Positions 21,647 through 33,800 of a stretch of DNA of 64,000 nucleotides are shown piece after piece; the stretch's first letter is position 1, and every line of letters begins with the position of its first letter. The stretch is from Moniliophthora roreri. Taxonomy: Eukaryota; Basidiomycota; Agaricomycetes; Agaricales; Marasmiaceae. Where the stretch lies: the NCBI GenBank assembly GCA_001466705.2, contig LATX02000112.1:868001-932000 (forward strand), read 5' to 3'. The notes under the pieces were generated by a model. The model saw only the letters and a program-made list of their open reading frames with translations, had not been told where the DNA came from and did not search any database. The position numbers and the translations under genes were made by a program.

Positions 21647-24526
21647 TTGTAAGATTGGCTAAAGGTATCAGCTTCATTTTGCGACTCGAATAGTTCATCA
21701 CAGAAGCCTGAGTTGAGTTTGGATGAAATTGACCATTCGTTAATCGCAGTCTTCCAGGTTTCATTATTGGCGAACGAAGCGGCCCTATGTTCCTTGTCGC
21801 ATCAGACGGGAGTTGTTCGAGTTCTCCAGATTGTCCACTAGGGCGTTGAAGCCAGCAACGTGCAGCGGCGTAAGGAGCGAGGCATGTGCCGTGGAACTAG
21901 ATAAACAAGATCAGTAAGCTGCAGACACTGAAGGTGGGAGACTCACCGAAGCCCGAGCGATTTGTCGGGCTTGAGGTACGCAATGTCATTGGAGTCATGC
22001 ACAATTCACCTCTTTGTAGTTAGTCACTACTGGCGTACAGCATACAGCAGTGCCAGGACTACCACAGACGACGAACATAAGAGCTAAAAGGAGCAATGTG
22101 GAAAAGCAGCTCGACTTCATGACGGGTCCTTGGGCTGCGGGAGAGGTCTTCCTGAGGGCTCTCATATCCTCCAATCCTAGTCACTCTGTCGTACGAACAT
22201 CCCAGAGGAAAATTGGTGGCGATCCGTAAGCCTGACACAATAGCGACAGTTGCGCATGTCCAAATCGGCAAGACGAAGAACGTAGAAGTCGGTACTGTGG
22301 GAATCTTTTGGCAAGCAGAATAACCAAGTTTACACAGCGTGATAAGAACTAAAGGTGATACGTTGTTATCCATCGTCGAATATCCCCCAACACTTCCAGC
22401 TGCGAAGCGACAGGTTCATTCGCACTTTTGCAAGATCGACCTGGGGGTAGCCGAATTCCGCCACCGACGTCACCCTAAAGGTCATGCCGAGTATAGGCAA
22501 CGAAATGCCTGCAGCGCTTCTCGGATGAGTATCTCCGCGAGCCAAAATGGTGGTAAAGCTAACCCATGAAAGGTGGAGCACCTCGTTGATCGGTGAGAAC
22601 TATGATAGCGAGTCGTGGAAAACGCTCAAGCTGCCGAGGCTAAAAACTGTTTTCCCAACGCCAGAACGCTTCTTGAGCTTTAGAACTATGAGGAAAAAAA
22701 TTCAAAATTCGATGCAGACATGTGTACAGATTAAAGCATAAAGTACGTGGTGCTTTGTGGTTCGAATTTCTGGAAGTCTTTGCAAGGCGAGTTTCCGGCC
22801 GTTTCGTTATGAAACTTCGGTGGCAGTGACAGAAGCGAAGTTCCACTGCCACAAAAGATTGGACCCTATTTGATAAGCTTGGCTATGGAACCTTGAAGAG
22901 ATAAATATAATACTCACTTTTGCACCTTGAAAAGAAAAAACCTATGTGAGTCAAAGCTGAATGTTCGGCACCCTTCAGGCCAGTCGACCTGACACCCGAA
23001 ACAAAGTTATCCTCCTGGAATAGTCCTGAGTGCATAATAACGCTCCTTCCTGAACTTTGGTAGGTCCTTGGTGGACGGAGTATGCAGACAATTAAGGGTT
23101 CGGAAGTTCTGAGTTTTGGTGTGGGAGGATCTACCAGTCATGGTATTCAGTAGCGATACCTAAAAAGATCCTCGAATACTCACTCAACACGTCCCACAAG
23201 GGTTATCAAAACTCACCCTCGAGTACAGCGCTCAGCGGAAGCACCTTCGAGCAAGCACCAAAGTACAGGGCCTCCATCTCCGATTGCTTCCTGAGCTTCG
23301 AGGTAGGGAACCGTGAAGAAGCCTTGGCAAACCCCGCTCTGGGAGCAGGTCACAGATACGTGCGTTTGAATTTTGGGGTGGGAGATAGATAGCGGTTTGC
23401 CCTTTAAAATCATGGACAGTATTCACTGTGTAGCTCGACCGAAGCTTTCGAGAATAAAGAAGAGCTTCTACTGCGAAACTTGGAACAGTAGACGTTGAGG
23501 AACAAGTTCTACGTGAAGATATTGTAGATACTAGAATAGTCACCTCGGCGCCCTCCACAAAGACCGGTAGCAGGTTGCAGTTCCATTTCGACATTCAGTG
23601 CAGACCAGAACGAAGGTTCTGTGAACACGAGTAGATGATATCGCTTTTGTTTCTTCTGGAATCTGACTGGAAGCAGGATAAGGGTACATGTGTATTAGTG
23701 GGAGTTGGGATAGTGGACATGGCAATATCCATTGCGTAGTTTGGAGTCTGTGCGAGAAAATGAGCTTGTCGCAAACTTTGGTGCGACACACATCTTCAGT
23801 AACGGAACCCATGTAAAGGGATTGTAGAGTACTCACTGACTTTCGCATCTCGACTGAATAGTGTTGAAAACGCCCGACGGATTGTAAAAAGTCGAGTTTT
23901 GGGGTGATAATGACGGCCTTCGAATTCGAGCGCTTCTTTTTCGATGAAAACCAAGAAAAACCCCTGACAGAAAAAAAAATACGTGGGAGCAAAATATCGT
24001 TGTTGAAAGCGATGTGGTTCGGTTTCGTCTTACAGCCCAACCGAGCCAGAATTATAACCGAGAAAGATTTTAAGAAATTGTTGGAGGTTTCGAAAAGGCT
24101 CAACCTGCTCACGCATTAGAGAAACTGCCACACCCATCTTTTGGCATCCTCTAGCTAGATAAACTGTGCCGTAAGATTCTGTAGAACACCTGTAGGATAA
24201 TGGTAGAGAACTCACCTCAAGATACGGGATCCGCCTTGATTCTGATAAGGAGTCTCCCTCTCCTATCAAAGTTCCATCGCAGTTCGTGATCATAGCCCAC
24301 AGTCAACCTAGGCCTATTCCTCTGGTCTTTTGCATTGCCAGTTCGACGCAAGTCGGAGTATGAGTATCGGTCTGGGCACCACTGCCCGAGCACAGTCACG
24401 GTGTGACTGCTGCACATGACGACAGTCACAATCAATGAAGCAGGCGCGCTGGAATCTATGAGCCATTAAACGGTCATTCATACATTGAGATCTACACTAA
24501 CAATACAACCAAATAAGTTCTATACA
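21647..24526. other. Gene-poor region with possible decayed minus-strand gene(s)
   Basis: No gene can be supported across 2.9 kb. On the minus strand several donor-like GTGAGTWYTC sequences (near 23837, 23187, 23215 and 24215) sit at ends of short open stretches (190 codons at 23540-24112, 120 codons at 23232-23594), as if a multi-exon gene once lay here, but no motif is recognisable. At 22059-22373 a 104-codon minus frame has two hydrophobic stretches (SPLVLITLCKLGY; FFVLPIWTCATVAIVSG) that might be remnants of a membrane protein. Confidence 0.3.
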
Positions 24527-25618
24527 TTATACGCTCGATGTAGTATCAGTCTGAGTGGGATCACTACTGGTAGTCGTGGAAGCAGGTGCATCAGTGACGA
24601 TCTCACTCGCAGCAGAGCTGGAACTATACTCGGCGGCTATACCGGACGCTACAGCATCGCCATCAATGCTAGTTGTAAAAGTGGGTGTAGCCGTCTCGCT
24701 CGAGTCCGATGATGTTAAACAGGGGGAGTCGGAGGGAGAGGAAGGAGAGTCTGAAGAGGCACCATCATCATCAAACACCTCGACTTTGAAAGACTTAAGA
24801 GAGGGTGTGACAGATGGAGTAGAAGAAGACGAGCTGGCAGCTTGCGTCTGTTGAGGCCCTGCGGTCACAGTCACAGTCTCGGTCAGCGTAGTCGTCGCGG
24901 TGGCAGTGAGACTAGTCGAAGACGAAGCAACCATGTTGTTACTCGTGTCTGGAGACGACAACGATGACTTGGAGGAAGCATCAAGCTCCTTGACAGCACC
25001 GCCGGGTGCGTCAGGAATGAACATCATCGAAACAGGGGTTCCGGCTCCTTGCCTGCGACGGAAGGAGTTGTGGGAAGATGAAGATTGGCTGTCCTCAGCC
25101 ACAGAGCTGGTGACGGAGAAGATGGGCTGCAAGACACCATCATTAGAATGCATGAAGATCTGACTGCTGCCACGATTGGCCAGCTCTGCAGCTGTAAGAT
25201 TCCCGGCACAGTACTCGCATGTGAGTGGGGAGATTGCTTTCGAGTCAAATGTAACGCAGCCAGCCTTATCGTCCGCGTTGGGAACGACCAATCTGACGCA
25301 ATTATTCGAGTCGCCCTCCGGACATGGGAACTTGGAAAGAATCATGGTAGTTGCACTGTCCTGCGAATCATTGAACTCTCCGTTCTGAGGATTGAGAAGG
25401 AGACAACCCTTTTCTGTGTTGTTGTTATCCTAGTAAAATGAATATTCGGGTCAGAGTGACGATTGGTGCGAGAAAGGCGAGACCTTACCTGCAAACAAAC
25501 ACGACCAACATCCCCCTGTTCTTGGCTACGTGGGTGAGGTCGGCTATGAGCACGACTGGGTAATGATGCTCGGCGATGGTGATGGTCGTGGTCGTGGTCA
25601 TGGTCATGGTCGTGATGA

Positions 25619-25659
<41 letters not shown>

Positions 25660-26139
25660 ATGGTCATGATCTGGACTGCGACGAACGTGGAAGACCGCTT
25701 GAGTCCAACCCTCATCTCGCCTAAGGTGCATACTCCCAGGACCCAGGCTCTTGAGGCCCTTGACACCGTTGACACCGACAGCGAGCCACGGCAGCTTCTT
25801 TCTCGAATCGGTGAGCTTCATCGCCAAATCCCTCTAAAAAGCACGCGCATACACTTGTCAGAGACACGCCTAATGGCAAAACGAACAGAATGAACTCACG
25901 CTCTTGTGATGCTTCCCTTTTTCGTCCTTCTTGGTCTTTCCTTTCTTTATCTCGGGCTTGTCCGACTTGTGCTTCTTCTGCGCCATGGCTATCGGAAGCG
26001 GCAAGACAGGATTCGCCTCGTGAGCTGGTGCGGCAGCAGCTTTACTCGAATGAGAAGCTGGAGCGGCCTCGACGACGAGAGCAGCGAGCGAGATGGAGGC
26101 TGCGATGAGAGTGATGGAACGCGATGAAATGAGGACCAT
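24527..26139 (-). CDS. Secreted Ser/Thr-rich protein with a His-Asp repeat tract
   Basis: Three exons. ATG 26139 starts a signal peptide (MVLISSRSITLIAASISLAA) followed by an Ala-rich then Lys-rich stretch (KKHKSDKPEIKKGKTKKD). After a 67-nt intron, exon 2 carries a run of about 25 alternating Asp-His residues (25580-25675) between LRRDEGWTQAVFHVRRS and RRASLPSRAHSRPHPRS. After a 59-nt intron, exon 3 has KFPCPEGDSNNCVRL and CVTFDSKAISPLTCEYCAGN with paired cysteines, then a long Ser/Thr-rich C-terminus typical of O-glycosylated fungal wall proteins; stop TAA 24529-24527. The His-Asp run could chelate metals such as Zn, Cu or Ni (inference). I do not recognise a catalytic domain. No clear GPI signal is seen at the end. 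Confidence 0.72.
25576..25672. repeat. GGTCGT/GGTCAT hexanucleotide repeat (codes His-Asp)
   Basis: Minisatellite-like hexamers on the plus strand translate on the minus strand as alternating Asp and His. Hexamer units keep the frame when copy number changes. Confidence 0.85.
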
Positions 26140-26286
26140 GATTGTAGAGATATCAGAGTAGCGATGTGGTATGAGAACGAGACCAGTCGTTGAGTATAGC
26201 GATGTAGAGGAACGCGTCAAAAGATCACCAGGATCGTGAAGGAACAAAAGAAAGAAGTGAAGGAGGCGAAAAAGAGCAAGACTTGG

Positions 26287-26294
26287 ATTATATA
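26287..26294 (-). promoter_or_regulatory. TATA box of the His-Asp-rich secreted protein gene
   Basis: TATATAAT on the minus strand, about 150 nt upstream of the chosen ATG at 26139. Confidence 0.45.
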
Positions 26295-26513
26295 CCGGCC
26301 CTTGAGGTTGTTTGCAAACCTTTGGCCACCTGTCATGCAATGTCCGGAAATGGAAGCGTTACTTCTCAATTTAGGTCCATGACGCCATTTATGTAGAAGG
26401 GAAATTTTATAGTCAGTCAGCTAGCGTATAATGTACAGGTCAGAGAAGTAAAAGAGCTAGTACAAGGAGGGTCAACGTTCACGGAAAGATTATTCTGCGC
26501 TGGCTCACCATAT

Positions 26514-27463
26514 CTACGACGGTATTCCACCAAACGGTTCCCATACGATCCCCTTGAGCTCTTCTCCAGGATCGCACTTTTTCAAGTTGTCATAGTCATA
26601 CCACACGATCACTTCTGTACCATGGGCGACAAAAGCTTGGTGGATGACAGAGAATACCGACGAGGTGAGGTGCAATTCACTTGGATCCACTCTCCTCTGA
26701 GGATCCAGCTGCGGTATGTAGGGCTTGTGGGAGATTAAAAGCTGTTGTCAAAGTTTTTCTGATGAGAGAAGACACTGAACGAGCACAATCACAAAGCTCA
26801 CCGTATCGGGATACGTGACTGGTCTCCGAAACTTTACTTCTATCGACTTGAGAATGAGAGACACGCCTTGGCCCTTGAGGAGAGCCTGCGCTTTAGCAGG
26901 GCCGCCCAAACGGTGTCCGAGATGTGACATCCAATGAGTGCGACTCTGTATGCAATCAATTAAGCTGCGCTTTGGAGTGCGAACAATCCGCATACCGACT
27001 CAATGAAGCGAACTGTAAATGTCGGGAAGAGAGTGTGCCGTGAGTCGGACGTCAATTTTCGTGAGAAGATTAACGGTTATACCATAGTGAACGTTATTGA
27101 CGTGTCTTCAAGTCGCAACAAGTAATTGAAAAGCTTGTCAGTCCGGCTTGCGCTTTCACCGAAAGATATTATCACTCACTGAAACGAATCATGATCTCCC
27201 CAAACAATTTTCTGTTCCCAAAGAAACTGCGGACAAAACCCCGCTTCTATCATTTTTCGACGAGCTTGCTCATATTGTTCGGCATCCTGGGTTGGCAACA
27301 CCCACGACGATGAGTTGTCCTCTATGCTATCTGGGGACGCGGGACCTTGTGTTCCCGGTGGCAAGTGAAAGGGTGAACTTGGGTCCCGAAATGCTTGTTG
27401 GAGTCTCTGGACATTGCAAAGTGGTCCATGAACGTGTCCACAAAGCACGAATAATGTTGTCAT
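26514..27463 (-). CDS. HotDog-fold acyl-CoA thioesterase-like protein
   Basis: Member of the 4-hydroxybenzoyl-CoA thioesterase-like superfamily, which hydrolyses acyl-CoA thioesters. Exons join to DSFQHVNNVHYVRFIESSRT, then HWMSHLGHRLGGPAKAQALL, GQGVSLILKSIEVKFRRPVT and YPDTLLISHKPYIPQLDPQR. The C-terminus has ELHLTSSVFSVIHQAFVAHG and VIVWYDYDNLKKCDPGEELK, ending GGIPS at TAG 26516-26514. HVNNVHY followed by the R-x(2)-E helix is the active-site segment of this family. Four short introns are evident (one near 27120-27179, one around the 23-nt exon at 27098-27120, then near 26950-26996 and 26739-26801). Start chosen at ATG 27463 (MTTLFVLCGHVHGPLCNVQR), perhaps a mitochondrial leader; the true start could be elsewhere. 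Confidence 0.8.
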
Positions 27464-27529
27464 ACTTTGATAGAGGAAGAGTTGCTTCTTGCAAAAACCA
27501 ATCTTGTGGAGGTCAAGTGTCGATTTGAA

Positions 27530-30500
27530 TGGTAGAAAGATGTTTTATTGAGTAGGTTCATATATGAGCCGCTTATCGTATGCACCCTGTGAAGATACAA
27601 GTTATTTTAGCGACAAGATCATGAGTTACTTTCTGCAAAACGTACCGAAATATTTTTTTTTTCAGTTTATTTTCTTGCCGGAAGCTGGTTAAAGAGCGCC
27701 TTGGATTCGTCTATCCAGCTGTCAAGATCGTGGTTGGGGACGAAGGGGCGCGGTCGAGTACCGGAGGCTACCGGAAGTTCGGAATACCGAGTTGCCGGAT
27801 CATCCGACGGCGCAGTGCTTCTTTTGCTTGTTTAGCCAACCTCACAACTCACCGACAAAGCATTGCCTAACTCTCGTCCTCAAGACACAAATTTCAGGCA
27901 CTAAGCCCTGAAGTTGATCCAATAATAGCTTGCATTCATATAGCTCAAAGGCTGCTTCAGTGCTTACACTGGGACTCAGTGCTCCCAACGACGACTCGGT
28001 CAAGAGCAGGTTTGCGGCTGCTACGGGAATTACGCTTCAACCCATGGAGGTATGTCCTAAATCCTTGCGAAACCTCTATTAATGCACCTTACCGGTGTCA
28101 AAATTAAAACAGCTTTTTTTTTTTTAGCTCCATGGGCCATGAGATGCGTTCGACCGCGATGGATGACTTAAGGACTCTGCCTGTGACTTGTCTGGCATTG
28201 GTCCTCCTTGTTCTATCTCCTTAAACCGAACCAGGTATTTCGGTTGCCTAGTAATATCAGGCGCACTATTCCTCCTAGGAAGAGCCCGCTAGCTCGCGGG
28301 AGACTCGCCCATTCAAGAAATTCCAACGTATATCGATCCTATGCGCCCTGAAGAAGCGCTAGTTCTCAGTAAAACGTAGTGTCCAGCAGGTCACTTACCA
28401 AAGAGCACCCTTGAGATTCTTGTCTTTCGTATACGGTAGGTGTGCGCATCTCTGGAACATCTTTGAGGGCTGTTCGCCTGACAATAGATGCCAAAAGCCG
28501 TTCAGGTCATTCTACTGCTCTCCGAGTCATAGCATCGTATCTAACCAACGCAGTTCAAAATGTGGTGGAGCTTTGGGGACCCAAGAACTACATAAGCATA
28601 ACTCAAATGCCATTCAATGCGTCTCTTTTGCGTTATCACGAAGAGCAACATATAAATCATTATGCAAAAGTTTCATCCAAGCCGTCTATTCAAGACATCG
28701 CAACGATGATAGGGGCCCAAGACGCGAGGATTCCCAACTAATCACCACTTTTCTCTCAATTCTCCGATTGCAACTCGAAAACGCACCGCAAACCTAAGGA
28801 ATGACCATGTTCTTCCCTTCCCGATATTATGCGGACCGCCCAACATTGAGAGACCTGTCTTCTGGAATACGTATCTTTCCACATAAAGTATAATTTTCTT
28901 CCGTCCCCGAATAATACACGAATTTCTGCGCCTCTTGGCATAGATTGCCGATCTCGTTCTTGCGCAACATTTTTTTAAAGTACGGACGGACTGGTTCACT
29001 TCCAAATCGAGTCATCATACGGAAAAGAACACCCATCATTGGTTCTCTCCTAGGGGAAGACTGGGAATGCGAAGGTCCATACCGGGTATTCGGTAGTTAT
29101 GTCGGTCGTTGTGGAGTATGTATTTTGAGATGATGATTTTCAGCTCGCTCCCGATTTTTGAATCCCAAGCCAAGAGCTTCTTTACAATCAAACATTGATA
29201 CTTCGATGAATGGGAAGATAGAAGTCCGAAGCTGTGAGACGTATGTAGGTCTTTGATTTGGGGGTTGAACAGCACATTCCCATCCAAGTATGATCCAACC
29301 TCAAACTACTGGTGCGAGCTTGTCTACCCTTTGTCATAGAGACAGACAGGAGGGATGAGGCGTCGAACCCGATAAGAGGAGAAAGGTCTGAATCAAGTCT
29401 ATCTGGGTTGTATCTGTCATTGATAGATAAGCTCAGTGACTAAGTTGACTGGGATTAGAACAGAAAGTGCATCATATGCGTCCTTGTTGGTCACCACGTT
29501 TCGAATTGCGCCTACCGACGGACTCGTTCAGTCTTGTCATTTGTTGTCGCGGGAAAACTACAGCGTGCCAGTAGGTTATACTCCACAACCATGCAGTGAA
29601 GATGTCTTTGGACGGGTGAACAGGCCTCCGAGGTTAATCCCACGAGGAGAAAAAAATCAGCATCGATGCCGTAGATCAGAGCTTGAGGGTACTATGTGAC
29701 TGCCCCACTACGGAAGGTTGACAATCAGATTTGTCTCTTAAACTCGTTAGCCAAACGATCTGGAGACATGTGAACTGTTTTGTAGGCGACGATTACTGTT
29801 GGAGGGTTTCCTGCAAAATCCAAGAGGAGGAATACACAAGTATGGATGTCCCAGACACCTATGCAAAGGTGATGCGGTTTCTTAGGAATATGTACAGTTG
29901 AGATGGACGTCAGGGTAATGACCATGCTGCGGCTAACTCAGCGCTCTGCTTTTGATACAAGCAATTCTTTCCCATGGGGAAGCGCGGGATATAAGCTTCC
30001 CTTGAAGCTGCAGGTGATGATTCTGTTATACAATTCCCGTAGCGTTTAGGGAATAAAGCTGAGAGATTCCTTTGAAAGTAGAGTGTTCCTTTGAGCCTGG
30101 ATCACCGAAGGTGTGAGGAGCGACGCAGATGGCAGAGAACAGGTAGACTAGGATAACGTCAATTTCGTTGACTCCGAGTCCCCGACGCAAGCTTCACACA
30201 ATGCCACGTGTCACTACCACCGGTTGAGCGCGACAAAATTTCTTGTCACCAAACCATTCTGACCTTCCCGCGGACACGTCGCTCTGAATGGCGGAATTAC
30301 GTTCATTTGCTCATCCGTCTGGCAATATCACTCGACAGATTACTGCTCCCTGCTCGAGGCAAATCTTCACACTCAATATCTCATGGACGATACGAAAAGT
30401 TTTCGATCTTTCCGATACGATGGAGACCTATTTTTCTGGTTCTTGACACGTGGTATTGGCTGAGAACAAGCAATTCCTCTATCGTGTTTATTGTGGCGCG

Positions 30501-30827
30501 GTAGTGTTCAATGTAAGCGCGTAACTGTCTGTATATGGTTGATCTTTGATTCATAGTTTCCCAGAAACGACTTCTGTGAAATGAATTGTTCCCAAAATTG
30601 AACCACCCTGGATCGTGGCATTATCGGAAGCTCTGCAGCTCGTTTGACCGTACGGCAGCTTGGTTCACTTCCCAAGACTTCATCCGGAATTATGCACTTC
30701 GACTATTCATCGGTTATTGATTCGCTGCCTCATAAAACGCGGCGAAAGATAGCAGGATGGTTCGTCTCTTTTCAGATTCCTAATCTCCTCAAGCTGACGA
30801 GTTCGTCCCAGAGACTTGCCGTGCGCA
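27530..30827. other. Long gene-poor interval
   Basis: About 3.3 kb without a supportable gene. A 99-codon plus frame at 28442-28741 and short minus frames near 28742-29287 show no family motif and no consistent intron pattern. A T-rich run occurs near 28110. The last 200 nt before 30828 are presumably the promoter and leader of the NRPS-like gene; no clear TATA box was seen. Confidence 0.35.
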
Positions 30828-33800
30828 ATGTCCATTCCTCTTGACTTTCTGCGCGTCGCATCTACTCCTCCAGATGGCACTTCTCTGGGGGATGTTCTTG
30901 CTGAGCGTATTGAGCGCTCTAGCCATGTCCAAACTTTGTTGGACTGCTTGTGCACAACTCCCACTCCCGCTCTCTACTCTTCAGACCCGTCGAGGCCACC
31001 TCTGTTCCACGACGCTATACACTCCTTTGTCACACATTTCTTTATGCCTTGCTCAACCTCTCGCACCCCTCTTGGACCCAACGATCGTGTCGTGGTGGCC
31101 TTACCCACCGGTCCAGAGAATGCCCTTGCCCTTCTTGCCATAGCATCTTACCACACATGCGCACCCGTAAACGCTAGCTGCACTGCAGCAGAGCTCAGGG
31201 AGGACGCGTCAAGGCTAAGAGCAAAGGCAGTCGTATCAACAAGGGAAGCCATCGAACGTTTGGAGTTGCGAGAGTTGAGAGATGATTTAGGTTGTGAGGT
31301 GGTCCTCATCGATGGCCGGGACAGCGGACCAGCAGGGTTATTTGATATGTCCATTCTTGATGGGGGCGCAATCAGGAGTGCGTCGCCGTCATCTCCTCAT
31401 CGCCTAGACGATCAGTCTCTGGTACTGCATACATCGGGCACAAGCGGGAAGAAGAAGGTCGTTCCATATACACTTCGTTCATTGATCGTTGGTACCTGGG
31501 CGGTCGTTCAATCCTGGGATTTAAGGTCCTCGGATATTAATAGTAAGCTTTTGAATACTATACTCTTGAGTCCATTTAACAGCTTTTCTGCCTATTATAG
31601 TGAATATGATGCCGCTTTTCCATGTAGGAGGGATAGTACGGAATTTACTTGCGCCTGTGTTTTCTGGAGGAAGCGCCATCATGTGTCCTGGTTTCGATGC
31701 CCTAGCCTTCTGGCAGCTTGCTTCCAAACTCAAGTCAACCTGGTGTGTATATCATAATCTGGACCGTTCCGTCATTAATTGCTTGATTAGGTATTATGCT
31801 GCACCCACAATTCACCATGCTATTCTTACATCGCAACCTGAGGGCATTACACCATCACGTGATTTGTGTATTCGAATGATATGCAACGCCGCCGGAGGTT
31901 TGTTACCATCTCTTGCACAAGAATTAAAGGAACGCTTCCATGGTGCCGTCATTCTACCATCATATGGTATGACAGAGTAAGTACAATTCATACAGCATTA
32001 AACTTCTCATTGATCGTGCCACCCGCAGATGCATGCCAATTGCCTCTCCGCCCACCACGTACCAATTGGAACGACCCGGTTGTTCAGGGATAGCATGTGG
32101 CCCGTACCTGAGCATTCGTGATCCCTCAAACCTAGAACGTGAGCTTCCAAGAGGAAAAACCGGGGCTGTTTGTGTCCGCGGGCTCCCGACGTTCAGTGGT
32201 TATGAAGTTATCGCCGATGTTAACGCCCCTCTGGATAAGTCCGCATTCACGAGCGAGGGTTGGTTCGATTCTGGTGATTGCGGCTATATGGACACCGATG
32301 GGTACCTGTTCATCACAGGCCGGTCGAAGGAGATCATTAACAAAGGGGGTGAAGTGATTTCTCCGTTCGAGATCGAGGAAGCAATTATCACTGCAGCAAA
32401 GGATCATGTAAAGGTAATTATTATTATTAATCTCCCTAATGTTCAGTGCTCACTTCCCTTTCGAAGACTGCCTTGGCGTTTTCTGTGGAGCATGATGTCC
32501 TTCAGGAAACAATTGGTGTCGTCATCGTCTCCCAGCCTGGCCGTCCACGTATCGGTCTTTCTCAGCTTCATGACTTGATCCGGGACCACCTTCACCCTTC
32601 GAAATGGCCGTTTGCTATCGTTTATATGAAAGATGTGCCGAAGAACAGGTAGAGTGATCTGTTCTGTAGCTCAATATATATTTTCCTGACCATTCCATCA
32701 GTGCCGGGAAGCCTCTGCGCATCAAATTGGCCGCACGCCTTGGACTTGGATGCCTTACAGACAACGTACCGTTACTTCGAAGGCACTTCCAGGCCGAGGT
32801 TCCTCACGCTCAGGCTTCGCTCTCTGAACCAATTCCTTGCAAGGAAGTGTCCGTCAATTACCAAGATGTCGAGAATGCTTTGCAGATCATCGAGGGAGTC
32901 AAGGATGTCGCTATTCGTACACGCTCAGACGGTTCTTCAGAAGCCTTTCTCGCTGTTCAGGCAACGTTGGACCACGAGCTGGTCAGTCGCGCTGTCGGTG
33001 ATGTACTCCCTGGCTATGCTATCCCTCAGATTCATCTTGTGGCGAAATTGGCCAGAGACACCAATGGCGAGTTCGCTTTTGATGAAATGGAGAAGGAGAT
33101 AGCACACCAGAATAGTTCGAATATGTCTCCACAAGCACTCATTGTGAAGGACATAGTGGCCGAGCTCCTGTCCATAGAACCAGGCACAATCACCGCCAAA
33201 TCCGATTTCTTCATGCTCGGTGGCAACTCCCTTCTCCTGGGGAAACTGTCATATCTCATTCGCAAGAACACAGGCATCAGCATCGCTGTCGCAGCAATCT
33301 TCTCGAATAGCACGATAGAGGGGATTGCGTCTCTTATCGAGGTCGAACAGCGTGGCTTGTCGCTGGAAGCCCTCCTCGAGGAAAACTTGAGTACCGGAGC
33401 GACAAACTCTTCTGATGCCACCTTGGCTTATGATCCTGATCCTGACTTTTCCGTGACCCGAAAATCCCGTCGTTCGACACACCCACTGACGATGCTCGTG
33501 CAGCTTATACCCACGCTTTTCTTCTATCCGCTCAAAACCGCTCTTACATGTGAGTACCATGCCCATATTTCTTATGCAACTCTTGTTGATCGCCTTGCAG
33601 GGGCAATGTTGCTATTTATTTTGTCATACCTCACGCCCATACTCAACGGGGATTTCTGGGAGAGGATGGGTGCTTTACTTTGTGCAATCGTTACAGCAAG
33701 GGCTGCGGCTCGCACTGTCGCACCTCTGGGTTCCATCATATTCAAGTGGATCGTCATAGGGAGGTATCGTCCTGGAACATATCCAATGTAAGCTTCGCAA

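Noticed and set aside
25576..25893. Plus-strand frame starting with a long Met-Val run
   Set aside because: It is the antisense of the His-Asp repeat of the secreted protein; the Val run is a by-product of the hexamer repeat.
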